Shown here piece after piece: positions 8,596 through 16,924 of a stretch of DNA of 64,000 bases (its first letter is position 1; every line of letters begins with the position of its first letter). Under the pieces are notes generated by a model. The model worked only from the letters and a program-made list of their open reading frames with translations, made no database searches and was not told the DNA's origin. This DNA comes from Bacillota bacterium (GTDB lineage Bacteria > Bacillota > Clostridia > Acetivibrionales > DSM-1351). The position numbers and the translations under genes are program-made. The DNA lies in NCBI GenBank assembly GCA_023393115.1, contig JAEWMS010000030.1, positions 68,990 to 132,989 of the forward strand, given 5' to 3'.

Positions 8596-9450
8596 ATGTT
8601 TGTTGAAGGTTTACACGAAAAGGACATATTTACCAAGGAGTTTCCTTTCAGATTAGAAGATAATACCCAGACCGATTTTACATATCCTGTTCACTGGCAT
8701 GCCGCCATTGAACTCCTTTATGTTGAAAAAAACACCCTTAATATAACGGTTAATAACAATGAGTTCTCATTGGAAGAGGGGGATATTATCTTTATCGCCC
8801 ATGGTGATACTCATGGGTTTTCCAACCAAAACAACAATGGGAGAAGGATTTTTATACAATTCGATTCCTCAGTTTTTAATGCCCTTGGCAGTAATGCCAT
8901 ATTAAAACCTCTTATATCCCATACCTTCAGAATATCCCACAGGGAACCACTCTTCTACCCTGAGCTAAAAAAACATATAATGAGCATTGTGGAGAGCTAT
9001 AAGAACAAAGCCTTTGGCTATCAGCTTTTTTTGTGTGCAAGAATATATGATTTACTTGCTATTATATCGAATTATGTCATGGAAAGGTTAAAGCCACAAA
9101 GGGAAACAGATACTGTTAAGAAAATTCATGGGTTGGACAAGCTATCCGAGGCCTTTAAGTATATTGAGTCAAATTACACGAACGATATTTCTCTGGCTGA
9201 CGTTGCAAAGGCTGTGGGCTTCAGCGAGTTTTACTTCTCCAGAATTTTTAAGGATATTACCGAAAAAAATTTCAGTCTTTATCTGAACGAATACAGAATA
9301 AAACAAGCTGAGCACTATCTCACAAACTCAGTTATGTCAGTGGCCGATATAGCCTATACAGTTGGCTTCAACAGTATTGTCACTTTTAACAGATCCTTCA
9401 AGGCTGTAAAAGGCTGTTCCCCCTCAACCTATAAGAAAATCGGGGTATAG
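8596..9450 (+). CDS. AraC-family transcriptional regulator with cupin sensor
   Basis: The N-terminal half (about residues 15-110) is a cupin-type ligand-binding region beginning HWHAAIELLYV, with the EEGDIIFIAHGDTHG strand pattern. The C-terminal 100 residues contain the two helix-turn-helix units of AraC proteins (ISLADVAKAVGFSEFYFSRIF and MSVADIAYTVGFNSIVTFNRSF are represented; recognition helices near 205-225 and 255-275). It lies behind the GH3 terminator on the same strand and converges on the ger operon. It probably senses a sugar or oligosaccharide and activates a local glycosidase gene, but neither ligand nor target can be read. Confidence 0.88.
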   Translation: MFVEGLHEKDIFTKEFPFRLEDNTQTDFTYPVHWHAAIELLYVEKNTLNITVNNNEFSLEEGDIIFIAHGDTHGFSNQNNNGRRIFIQFDSSVFNALGSNAILKPLISHTFRISHREPLFYPELKKHIMSIVESYKNKAFGYQLFLCARIYDLLAIISNYVMERLKPQRETDTVKKIHGLDKLSEAFKYIESNYTNDISLADVAKAVGFSEFYFSRIFKDITEKNFSLYLNEYRIKQAEHYLTNSVMSVADIAYTVGFNSIVTFNRSFKAVKGCSPSTYKKIGV

Positions 9451-9486
9451 AAAAAATATCCTATGTTATTTAGTTCAGATGTTAAA

Positions 9487-9654
9487 TCAGCGCTGCATAA
9501 ACATAACTATTATCGGTATTAAAGTTCCTAATACAGAAATAAGTATAGTTCCAATACTCCCTAGTCTTTTATGATCATCTCTCCAAAGGCTTATACCATA
9601 AGTGAAACTATAATAACCAGCCATAAGCATGAAAATTGTAAGAACGTAAATCAA
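9487..9654 (-). CDS. Small two-helix membrane protein at the end of the ger operon (GerD-subunit-like)
   Basis: A 55-residue frame starts at TTG (9654), with AAGGTGAT about six bases upstream, 22 bases after the gerC-type stop. The product begins MIYVLTIFMLMAGYYSFTYG and has two hydrophobic segments (about residues 3-19 and 33-52) separated by a charged loop SLWRDDHKR. Small two-helix 'D' proteins are known in many Bacillus germinant receptor operons and modulate receptor activity. Position, size and topology fit that class; sequence homology cannot be tested here. It ends only 37 bases from the convergent AraC gene. Confidence 0.62.
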   Translation of the reverse strand: MIYVLTIFMLMAGYYSFTYGISLWRDDHKRLGSIGTILISVLGTLIPIIVMFMQR

Positions 9655-9676
9655 ACTAATCACCTTTTTCCGGAAT

Positions 9677-10960
9677 TTATTTCGGTCCTTTTATCTGGGA
9701 GGATTTAATCATTGTACCTGTTCTTCTGATATTTACATTTACCTCTATGTTGACTTTGGTCTCAGGAAAATGCTTAAGCCAGTCATATTTTTCCCATTCT
9801 TGTATCGTTGGGAAGTATCCCGCAACTTTCTCTCCAAAACCCAATACATCTGTTCTATACTGGTTCTTTACCTTGGTAACTACATCTGTTACCTTTTCCT
9901 GAATATATTTTCCGGCATGTTCGTTTAATTTTTCAATATTGTTTTTATCCTCATAATTATTTCTGCTCGGAATTGCTCCTATGTCAGCTTCCATTTCAAG
10001 CTTTAAGTCAATAACAGGTTTCCCCTTTTTAAAGGAAGCTTTTACTACAGGCTTCCGGCTGGGACGAAAATCCATTGGAATAACCTTTTCCGGTGCATTT
10101 ACGTCCTTGATCTCAATGATACCTTTCTTAAATTTACCTATTATCATAAGAAAATATCTCGTTTCCTCACTATTCAAGTAACCAACCATTTTATCAGCCG
10201 AGAACAAAGCAGTGCCTACAAATTCGTTCTTGGCCACTCCAGACCGTGGGAGGGTTCCTGGTGTAAATCCATCATCACCATTCATGGCTGCTTCTATCGG
10301 TGCCCGTTCTTCGGTTAACTCCTTAAACTCATTGATTCCGGTATAGGCTGTATAGCTCTGATTATAGGTGGATAACATTCCCCGATAAAAATCAAAGAAG
10401 GTCACTCTGGGGAAAAAACTGGTATTGTTGGCCTGAACTGCCATCAACTCGGTGGCTTTTGACAGGCTTTCACCAATAGTCGGCTTATTTTCCTGAATAT
10501 ATTTCTGGGCCGTACCCTTTACTACTGCTATGTCCACAATTCTTCTTGCTTCCCTATATCTGGCCATGGGAGCTAAATAATCCTGTAACCCCTCTCGTGC
10601 CAAATCCTCTGAAATAATTACATTTTTCAGGTGCATCAAGGACACTCTTCTAGAAGTTGCCATCCCATACATATCAAGAGCCTCTAAGGGTGATTTAGCC
10701 TCAATTGTATGGATATTTGCCCCAGCTGTTTCATTGGAGTTTCCCATTCCGCCCTTATTCTTTTCCTGACCCTCGTTGCCTCCTCCTGATTTATAGGTGG
10801 GGTATTGGATAGTAAGTCTTACTTTATTGGATGTACCTTTATCTATCCCCAGCACCAAAGCATAAACCTCGTCATCCACCTCCCTGGCATCAAAACACGC
10901 AGTAAATGTTAAGGAGATTAATATACAAAAGGACAATAACAAGCTAACTCTTTTTATCAT
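9677..10960 (-). CDS. Spore germination lipoprotein, Ger(x)C family (GerAC/GerKC type)
   Basis: C subunit of a spore germinant receptor in the inner spore membrane. The first 22 residues are a lipoprotein signal ending in LTFTAC, with C22 the lipidated cysteine, followed by FDAREVDDEVYALVLGID, which is typical of the family start. From the ATG at 10960 the protein is 427 residues. AAGGGGTGG precedes that ATG; a GTG at 10972 is a less likely start. The start overlaps the upstream permease gene by 17 bases, showing tight translational coupling. Expression is expected in the forespore under sigma G, but no convincing sigma-G promoter was identified. Confidence 0.92.
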   Translation of the reverse strand: MIKRVSLLLSFCILISLTFTACFDAREVDDEVYALVLGIDKGTSNKVRLTIQYPTYKSGGGNEGQEKNKGGMGNSNETAGANIHTIEAKSPLEALDMYGMATSRRVSLMHLKNVIISEDLAREGLQDYLAPMARYREARRIVDIAVVKGTAQKYIQENKPTIGESLSKATELMAVQANNTSFFPRVTFFDFYRGMLSTYNQSYTAYTGINEFKELTEERAPIEAAMNGDDGFTPGTLPRSGVAKNEFVGTALFSADKMVGYLNSEETRYFLMIIGKFKKGIIEIKDVNAPEKVIPMDFRPSRKPVVKASFKKGKPVIDLKLEMEADIGAIPSRNNYEDKNNIEKLNEHAGKYIQEKVTDVVTKVKNQYRTDVLGFGEKVAGYFPTIQEWEKYDWLKHFPETKVNIEVNVNIRRTGTMIKSSQIKGPK

Positions 10961-12062
10961 CAGGTAAACCACCCCTTTTTCCGAAGATTACAGATATTAT
11001 TAGTATCAGTATGGGTACCAGGTAAACAACGAAACAGCTGTATTGGCGAATAAAGTGAATGTTTACCTGAATCACCTCAGACAAGCTTTTAGGAATAAGG
11101 GCTACCATAAACAATAAAAAGCTGAATGGAAATATCAGCGGCCTGTGACCGGGAATTCTAAAGGCTTTTGTATATAAATTTATAGATAAGAAAAACGCTA
11201 TAGATACACTAACAAGTGAAGAAATAACCCAGGCAAAAAGAAAAATTGATTCCAGCCTTTGCACAAACCTGTTGAAGTAGATTGCTCTTGATAATTCAAA
11301 CAAACCAGACAAATTTTCGCTTCCTCCCGAGTACATAAAAGCCAGAATATTGAATAGTATATTTAGACTGAAGGTTATCCCCGCTATTATAATACTAGTG
11401 TAGCCTGCCCTTTTAAAAAATCTAATTCCATGTATGGAATTTATTATAAAAGTGAGAATAACAACCTCATCATAGTCTGAGCATCTTAGTAGCCCTGTTG
11501 TTATCGTTTGTTTCCATCCATAACCTAAATAGGGTTTTATAAAGTCAAAGTCATATCTTGGGATGGCCATCAGCAAAACTAAAACAACCGCTATTATGAC
11601 AGGAATGAAAAAAATGCCTGCTACACGAGCAATACCCTCCAGCCCGTAATATGCTACAATTGCACAGACTGCAATAAACCCAAAAATAAGAATGCTTGGA
11701 GGTGTGTAGGGTAGGTTATATGCCTTAATCATTTCTATAAATTCTCTCAAGCTCGAAGAAGCATAAAAGATAAAGTATGCCGAAAATAATAAAATCAGAA
11801 CCTTACCTGCAAACTTACCTATTGCGGCCTCAAATATTTGAGTAAGATCCATATTGGGGAACCTCTTCATCAGCAGGGATATTATTGAAAATAATATTAA
11901 GCTTACTATACAGGAGACTATGGTTCCATACCATGCAGCGGTGCCTTCAGTATCTATAAGTATTGAAATACTCATATAGAAGATTTTTGTAATTAGGAGG
12001 ATAGAAGTCACGCACACTGCTTCATAGGTTCCGAAGGTTCCTTGACTATTCTTTGCTGTCAT
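10944..12062 (-). CDS. Spore germination permease, GerAB/GerKB family
   Basis: B subunit of the germinant receptor, an integral membrane protein of the amino acid/polyamine/organocation transporter superfamily thought to bind the germinant. The 372-residue protein is almost entirely hydrophobic with about ten predicted helices and begins MTAKNSQGTFGTYEAVCVTS. The ATG at 12062 is chosen because GGGAGG lies nine bases upstream; the in-frame ATG at 12071 is too close to it. It overlaps both neighbours by 17 bases. The germinant cannot be predicted from sequence. Confidence 0.92.
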   Translation of the reverse strand: MTAKNSQGTFGTYEAVCVTSILLITKIFYMSISILIDTEGTAAWYGTIVSCIVSLILFSIISLLMKRFPNMDLTQIFEAAIGKFAGKVLILLFSAYFIFYASSSLREFIEMIKAYNLPYTPPSILIFGFIAVCAIVAYYGLEGIARVAGIFFIPVIIAVVLVLLMAIPRYDFDFIKPYLGYGWKQTITTGLLRCSDYDEVVILTFIINSIHGIRFFKRAGYTSIIIAGITFSLNILFNILAFMYSGGSENLSGLFELSRAIYFNRFVQRLESIFLFAWVISSLVSVSIAFFLSINLYTKAFRIPGHRPLIFPFSFLLFMVALIPKSLSEVIQVNIHFIRQYSCFVVYLVPILILIISVIFGKRGGLPDDKKS

Positions 12063-13848
12063 TGTAATCATCCTCCCCGCCTGCATCCTTTACCTGTTTG
12101 CTCCCGTCATCCTCTTTTTTACCATTTGATTTATCTGAAGCAGGCGGTTCCTGAGTCCACTTTCTCGAAATGTAAGGCTGTCTTCTAACATCCAGAGGAT
12201 TTGTGTTGTCAGGTCTTTTTTGCTGCTTCCAGACAGGCATTCTTAAAACAACATCACTACTGCTTGACAATTTCGGAGCAAAGGGAGTTAACATGGGAAT
12301 ACCAAAGGATTTTGTACATGCCAGCATGACTGTAGTAGCAACTATGCCCAAGGAAATGCCATAAAACCCTAGAAAAGCCCCCAATATTATATAAAGTATG
12401 CGTGTAATTCTAGCTGCAAAGGCCATATTGAAATCAGGAATTGCAAAATTACCAAGCCCTGTAATAGCAACTATTATAATGAGGACAGGACTTACAAGGT
12501 TGGCCTGGACTGCAGCCTGACCGAGGATAAGGGCCCCGATTATACCTATAGTATTTCCAATGATTCCGGGAATTCTAATACCCGCTTCACGTATAAGCTC
12601 AAATGAAGCTTCCATAAGTAAAACCTCAATAATGGTAGGGAATGGAACGTTTTCACGAGCTTTAGCTATAGCGATCAGAATATCTGTAGGAATCATCTCC
12701 CTGTGAAAATTAGTTAGTGCTACATAGAGCCCGGGTATGAAAGTGGCTATAAATATTGAAAGAATTCTAATAAACCTTAGAAGCATTCCGTACTGCCACC
12801 TCAGGTTAGTATCTTCGGGTGTATGAAACATTGTCGCAAGGGTTACAGGTGCCACAAGGGCAAAGGGTGTACCATCGGCTATAATAACAGCCTTGCCTTC
12901 AATCAGATGAGATGCAGCCCTGTCTGGCCTTTCGGTGGACATTATGGTAGGAATAATTGACAGGGGGTTTTCTTCTATAAACTGCTCCAATATCCCGCTT
13001 CCGGAAATGAAATCGGTATCCAGTCCATTAATTCTTCTCTTTATTTCCTCTACTATTACCGGGTTTATTAAGCCGTCGATGTACATCACAGCACATTGAT
13101 TATGATTTCTGGCACCTATTTTTAAGAACTCGGTAGAAAGGTCTCTATTTTTTATTATTCTTCTTATTAGAGTTACGTTTGTACGAAGGTTTTCAGTAAA
13201 TCCCTCTTGAGCCCCTCTCACGACGCCTTCGGTTTGAGGCGTACTTACCGAACGTTTGTCAAAACCCTTTGTTTCATTGGAAATACAGTAATCACAGCCA
13301 TCAACGTAAAGACAAGTGTTACCTACCAATATTTCATAAATCATTTCTTCACTATCGGAAATCTTTGTAGACTGATTTGTTTCGATTACCTCTAGAAGTA
13401 TCTTATCCATATTACATCCTACTTCTGAATAATCTTTTTTTACAAGCAACGGCTTTAATATAAAATTGTTTATAGTGGTCCGGTCGGCCATTCCGTCTAA
13501 AAATGAAATAAAAGCCCTAAGCTTGCTTCCTATTTTAAACTCACGGATAATAATATCCTTATTTTTTTCAGAATTAAAAGCGGTCTTTATCAGTTCTATA
13601 TTTTCGTCTATATTTTTTGATATTTTCCGTTCTAAAACATTTTGGTCTTCTCTTTTTTCCTTTTCCTTATTTATCTCAGATACAGGTACAGGCTTTTTTA
13701 TCTTTCTTATCCTGTGTTCTACCCCTCTGACTTTTTCGGCTTCTTTTGTCTCTTCTTCTGTCTCAGGAATATAGAAAGGTTCAATGTTTTTTGGTTTTTT
13801 ATAGGTTAAAATTGAAAACAGGCTCGAAATACCCTTTTTTTTTGCCAT
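12046..13848 (-). CDS. Spore germination receptor A subunit, GerAA/GerKA family
   Basis: First gene of the germinant receptor operon. About 280 hydrophilic N-terminal residues precede a membrane domain (residues about 320-530) with the conserved stretch ending EENPLSIIPTIMSTERPDRA just before it, as in GerA proteins. The C-terminal tail of about 60 residues is charged and low in complexity. The ATG at 13848 has AGGGAG seven bases upstream; the GTG at 13872 is less likely. From there it is 600 residues, slightly longer than Bacillus GerAA. It heads the A-B-C-small protein operon and marks the organism as a spore former. Confidence 0.93.
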   Translation of the reverse strand: MAKKKGISSLFSILTYKKPKNIEPFYIPETEEETKEAEKVRGVEHRIRKIKKPVPVSEINKEKEKREDQNVLERKISKNIDENIELIKTAFNSEKNKDIIIREFKIGSKLRAFISFLDGMADRTTINNFILKPLLVKKDYSEVGCNMDKILLEVIETNQSTKISDSEEMIYEILVGNTCLYVDGCDYCISNETKGFDKRSVSTPQTEGVVRGAQEGFTENLRTNVTLIRRIIKNRDLSTEFLKIGARNHNQCAVMYIDGLINPVIVEEIKRRINGLDTDFISGSGILEQFIEENPLSIIPTIMSTERPDRAASHLIEGKAVIIADGTPFALVAPVTLATMFHTPEDTNLRWQYGMLLRFIRILSIFIATFIPGLYVALTNFHREMIPTDILIAIAKARENVPFPTIIEVLLMEASFELIREAGIRIPGIIGNTIGIIGALILGQAAVQANLVSPVLIIIVAITGLGNFAIPDFNMAFAARITRILYIILGAFLGFYGISLGIVATTVMLACTKSFGIPMLTPFAPKLSSSSDVVLRMPVWKQQKRPDNTNPLDVRRQPYISRKWTQEPPASDKSNGKKEDDGSKQVKDAGGEDDYNDSKE

Positions 13849-13969
13849 ATTAATCTCCCTGATTCTAGACACTGGTGTTTACATATAGCATTTCCAAACA
13901 ATACGTAAATATCATTGGGAAGTAAATGAATATTTTACCTGCCATTATACGGCTGTTATTTATGGGTAG

Positions 13970-13996
13970 AAAAAAACACTGGCTAAATCCAGTGTT
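13970..13996 (-). terminator. Rho-independent terminator after the BtrH-like gene
   Basis: On the minus strand AACACTGG and CCAGTGTT form a perfect 8-bp stem with a 6-base loop, followed by seven T residues. It separates the BtrH-like gene from the ger operon. Confidence 0.85.
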
Positions 13997-14032
13997 CTAA
14001 CTTTCATAATATATATCCAGGTAATCTCGGGG

Positions 14033-15592
14033 TTACTTGTAAAGAGTAACAGCAAAAATGTGCATATTGGGACAATCAGGTAAGGTTATGCTCTTCAATT
14101 CCTTTTTTGCAGGTATTGAACGTTGTATGGCAAATAAGCTATAGTCATTATAAGTTCTACCCTCATATTTGTTATGACCATCTCCACCCCACATAATTAT
14201 TTCATCGTACAGGGGGCTCCTAGCCGCCCAGTCACTAAAATTAACCTGAATGTTATCACTACTCCCATCAATATAGTTTACACCTATTTGATCAATAAAG
14301 TTGCCCCATTCACTGGAGCCCATCAATAAAATCCCTTTATATTCTCCGGCGGGAACAATTATAACCTGATTGTCACAGGATATATTGTTACAGCTGTTAT
14401 CTATAATTTCGGGAAATCTGAATTTAAGTTTTTCCGATGATATAATTTGTCCGCTTGGGGCATTATGAGACAAGAAATAGTGCCCTGTTCCGGTAAAGTC
14501 AGCCGAACAATCTCTTGATTCAGTGCTATGAAAAGCATTGCTATTAAAACATTCGCTTAAATCAATGAAAGTATATTCACATTCTTCATTTATGTTTTCG
14601 GTATTTGATATCTCAGTACTTTTCTGCACCGTTATGGTATCATTATGTACTGCTTCCTGAAGATTCAACAGTATGGTTTTTTCCATGCTCAGAATATCTT
14701 TTAAGGATTTAAGCACTCTTTTATGAATTCCCTCAGAATTTCCTGTATAATGTCCTTTCAGAAGCCAGCTTACTACTACCTTCCACTTATTATGTACACA
14801 TAGAAAATCCTTTTCAATCTGTTTCAGCTTTGAGTTCTGTAAAGTCTTGTTTATGTAATTGATAAATTGAGCGTAAAGGAATCTTGAACCAGATATATAT
14901 GTGAGATTTCTGAATAATAATGAACCCCAAATATCAACCTGGCCATTCTTAAATTCCTCTTCGAAGTTAAATTGTGATTCAAAGTCATCAATGAAACTTT
15001 CCATATTACTAAAAATTCCACATTTAAACACCTTTTCTACTGAAGTACTCAGAACTTCACCATAGTCGTAATTTTGCCGTGACAGACCGAACCTGAAAGT
15101 TGAATAATAGGCATAGCCGTTTATAAAATCCTCATATGGCAGATAATAATGAGCCTGTCCGGCTACCGGATCCAAACAGGTAATGGTATTTTCAGGGCTA
15201 ATACCTATAGCAAGGCACGTGTGACCAAGATTAACCTTCTGATAACTCCGACTCCAGGGACACCAGTATGTGTTAATAGAGATTGCAGTAGGATATCCCA
15301 GCTGTAGCTGTTCTTTAATTGTTTGATAAATCTCATCCACAGTATCTGCTTTTATGGTTGATATCTTAAATCCGCAATACATTTCAAGTAACTCCTGCAG
15401 GTTTTCATTTCCTGTGCTGATACGACCGCCCATACATTCAGACTGCCCCGGTTCGACCGGAATGTATTTGAAGTTAAAAGCCTCAGAAAACGCAAGCTGA
15501 TATTCACCATTATAGTGGGCTGCTACAGTAAAAAATATATCTTCCCTACAGTTTAACCCCTCATTATGCATAGGTTGAACATTTAATAACAT
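14033..15592 (-). CDS. BtrH-like protein with papain-type Cys-His-Asp signature, function unknown
   Basis: The first 170 residues resemble the BtrH N-terminal domain, a papain-like fold seen in butirosin biosynthesis and in many biosynthetic clusters, where it acts as an acyl- or peptidyl-transferring cysteine enzyme. A plausible triad is C15 in GLNCREDIFF, H124 in LGHTCLAIG and D141 in ITCLDPVAG. Residues about 200-330 are helical, and about 350-519 look like a beta-rich domain with repeated tryptophan and aspartate positions. There is no signal peptide. The start at 15592 has GAGGTG upstream; ATG at 15607 is possible. It is isolated: terminators or promoters separate it from both neighbours, and no NRPS, PKS or peptide precursor is nearby. 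Substrate unknown. Confidence 0.55.
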   Translation of the reverse strand: MLLNVQPMHNEGLNCREDIFFTVAAHYNGEYQLAFSEAFNFKYIPVEPGQSECMGGRISTGNENLQELLEMYCGFKISTIKADTVDEIYQTIKEQLQLGYPTAISINTYWCPWSRSYQKVNLGHTCLAIGISPENTITCLDPVAGQAHYYLPYEDFINGYAYYSTFRFGLSRQNYDYGEVLSTSVEKVFKCGIFSNMESFIDDFESQFNFEEEFKNGQVDIWGSLLFRNLTYISGSRFLYAQFINYINKTLQNSKLKQIEKDFLCVHNKWKVVVSWLLKGHYTGNSEGIHKRVLKSLKDILSMEKTILLNLQEAVHNDTITVQKSTEISNTENINEECEYTFIDLSECFNSNAFHSTESRDCSADFTGTGHYFLSHNAPSGQIISSEKLKFRFPEIIDNSCNNISCDNQVIIVPAGEYKGILLMGSSEWGNFIDQIGVNYIDGSSDNIQVNFSDWAARSPLYDEIIMWGGDGHNKYEGRTYNDYSLFAIQRSIPAKKELKSITLPDCPNMHIFAVTLYK

Positions 15593-15714
15593 AATATGCC
15601 ACCTCATTTAGTAAGTTTCCTCATGGGTCAGTAAATGATTGCCATTTATGTATATTATTACATTTACTTTGTATTTTTGTCAATATTTTACTATTGTCCA
15701 CTATTTTCTACACC

Positions 15715-16842
15715 TTAATGCTGAGATATATCTTCCGAAACATATCTGAAGTTCCTGAAATCAGCGACTCCACCTGTCTGCTTTCGTGAATAGTAAAATA
15801 CCCCTATTCGATATCCTATGAAAAGATCGAGAGTATAAGCCATCTTCAAATTAGTGCCAAGGGTTCTCCACTGGTTGCCATCGGTGGAAAAATAGAACGA
15901 AGCTATATCTATACTATTCTCAAAATTAAATTCTATTTTGAGAAATATTTGCGTTCCAGTAAAAAGTAGATACATTTCTTCTTTCTGTCTGCCTTCACTG
16001 TCTTTTTTGGAAACCACAACTCTTTTTAAGCCATTTTCATCAGCCCTGACTCCTATCATTCCATAATTACCCTGTAAAGCTACTATACCTGCGTAATCAC
16101 CGGAATTCATCCCTTTAGTATCCAGCTCCACTGTAAAAGCACAGTGAGGGCCACTGGTACGTTGAGTTAAAGTATTTCTGGCAGTTAAAATGTCTTTTGC
16201 CAGTGAGGCGGAACGCAGTCTCAAATAGCCCCTTCTTCCATGTCCGTCAGCCGGCCACTCAATAAACATCAAATAGTAATACTCATTTATTTTGTAAGCT
16301 CTGCAGCCCTCACAACGCAGACGTATATTTTCGGAAGGTGTACTGAAGAGCAGTTTATCAACTCCGTTCTCCTTTATTCCCGATAAATCATCTCTTAATT
16401 CAACAATCCTTATATCACCGTTGCCATATATAAGATATGCCTTATCTTGGTCAAACAGGAAGGACATATCGTGATAGCTGCCCTCGATCACATATCTGCT
16501 CCAGCCAGTTTTTTCAATATTATCGGTATAATATATATAGGTCTTTTTCATGTCATGACACGTAAAACATGCGTAGAAAATCCCCTCATGGTATTTTAGA
16601 CTTGTGGCCCACTGCCCCCTGCCATAAGCATTTTTTCCGTTGCTAAGCTGATAAATATCGTTCTCCTCAATAGTTTCAAATATATATGAAACCAAATCCC
16701 AATGATAAAGATCCTTGGATTTAAGAATTGGTCCCCCCGGCATGACAAACATAGTTGTACACACCATATAATAGGTATTGTCAATGCGAATAATATCAGG
16801 GTCAGGAAAATCCGCCCATATTATAGGATTTTTAACCATCAT
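15715..16842 (-). CDS. GH43 glycosidase with large in-frame internal deletion
   Basis: Related to GH43 beta-xylosidases/arabinofuranosidases that have a five-bladed propeller followed by a C-terminal jelly-roll domain and are usually about 500-530 residues. Here the length is 375. The three GH43 catalytic acids are present: D14 in FPDPDI, D125 in YHDMSF and E178 in RCEGCRAYK. At residue 204/205 (about 16230) the propeller sequence EWPADGHGRR passes directly into GYLRLRSASLAKD, which normally starts the C-terminal domain, so roughly 140-150 residues forming the last blades are absent. The frame stays open. It probably has impaired or altered activity. A terminator lies between it and the GH51 gene upstream. 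Confidence 0.78.
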   Translation of the reverse strand: MMVKNPIIWADFPDPDIIRIDNTYYMVCTTMFVMPGGPILKSKDLYHWDLVSYIFETIEENDIYQLSNGKNAYGRGQWATSLKYHEGIFYACFTCHDMKKTYIYYTDNIEKTGWSRYVIEGSYHDMSFLFDQDKAYLIYGNGDIRIVELRDDLSGIKENGVDKLLFSTPSENIRLRCEGCRAYKINEYYYLMFIEWPADGHGRRGYLRLRSASLAKDILTARNTLTQRTSGPHCAFTVELDTKGMNSGDYAGIVALQGNYGMIGVRADENGLKRVVVSKKDSEGRQKEEMYLLFTGTQIFLKIEFNFENSIDIASFYFSTDGNQWRTLGTNLKMAYTLDLFIGYRIGVFYYSRKQTGGVADFRNFRYVSEDISQH

Positions 16843-16869
16843 TAATGTATTCCGCCTTTCATTAAACTA

Positions 16870-16909
16870 CAAAATGTCCTGGCTATACTGATATAGACAG
16901 GACGTTTTG
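16870..16909 (-). terminator. Terminator-like hairpin after the GH51 gene
   Basis: CAAAACGTCCTG pairs with CAGGACATTTTG (one G-U pair), and an inner CTATA/TATAG stem extends the hairpin. A short T-rich tail follows on the minus strand. It would reduce read-through into the deleted GH43 gene. Confidence 0.6.
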
Positions 16910-16924
16910 TTAATTTATTTACAC

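Noticed and set aside
13849..13969. Possible sigma-G promoter before the germination operon
   Set aside because: Sigma-G control is expected, but no pair of -35 and -10 elements at proper spacing matched well enough to report.
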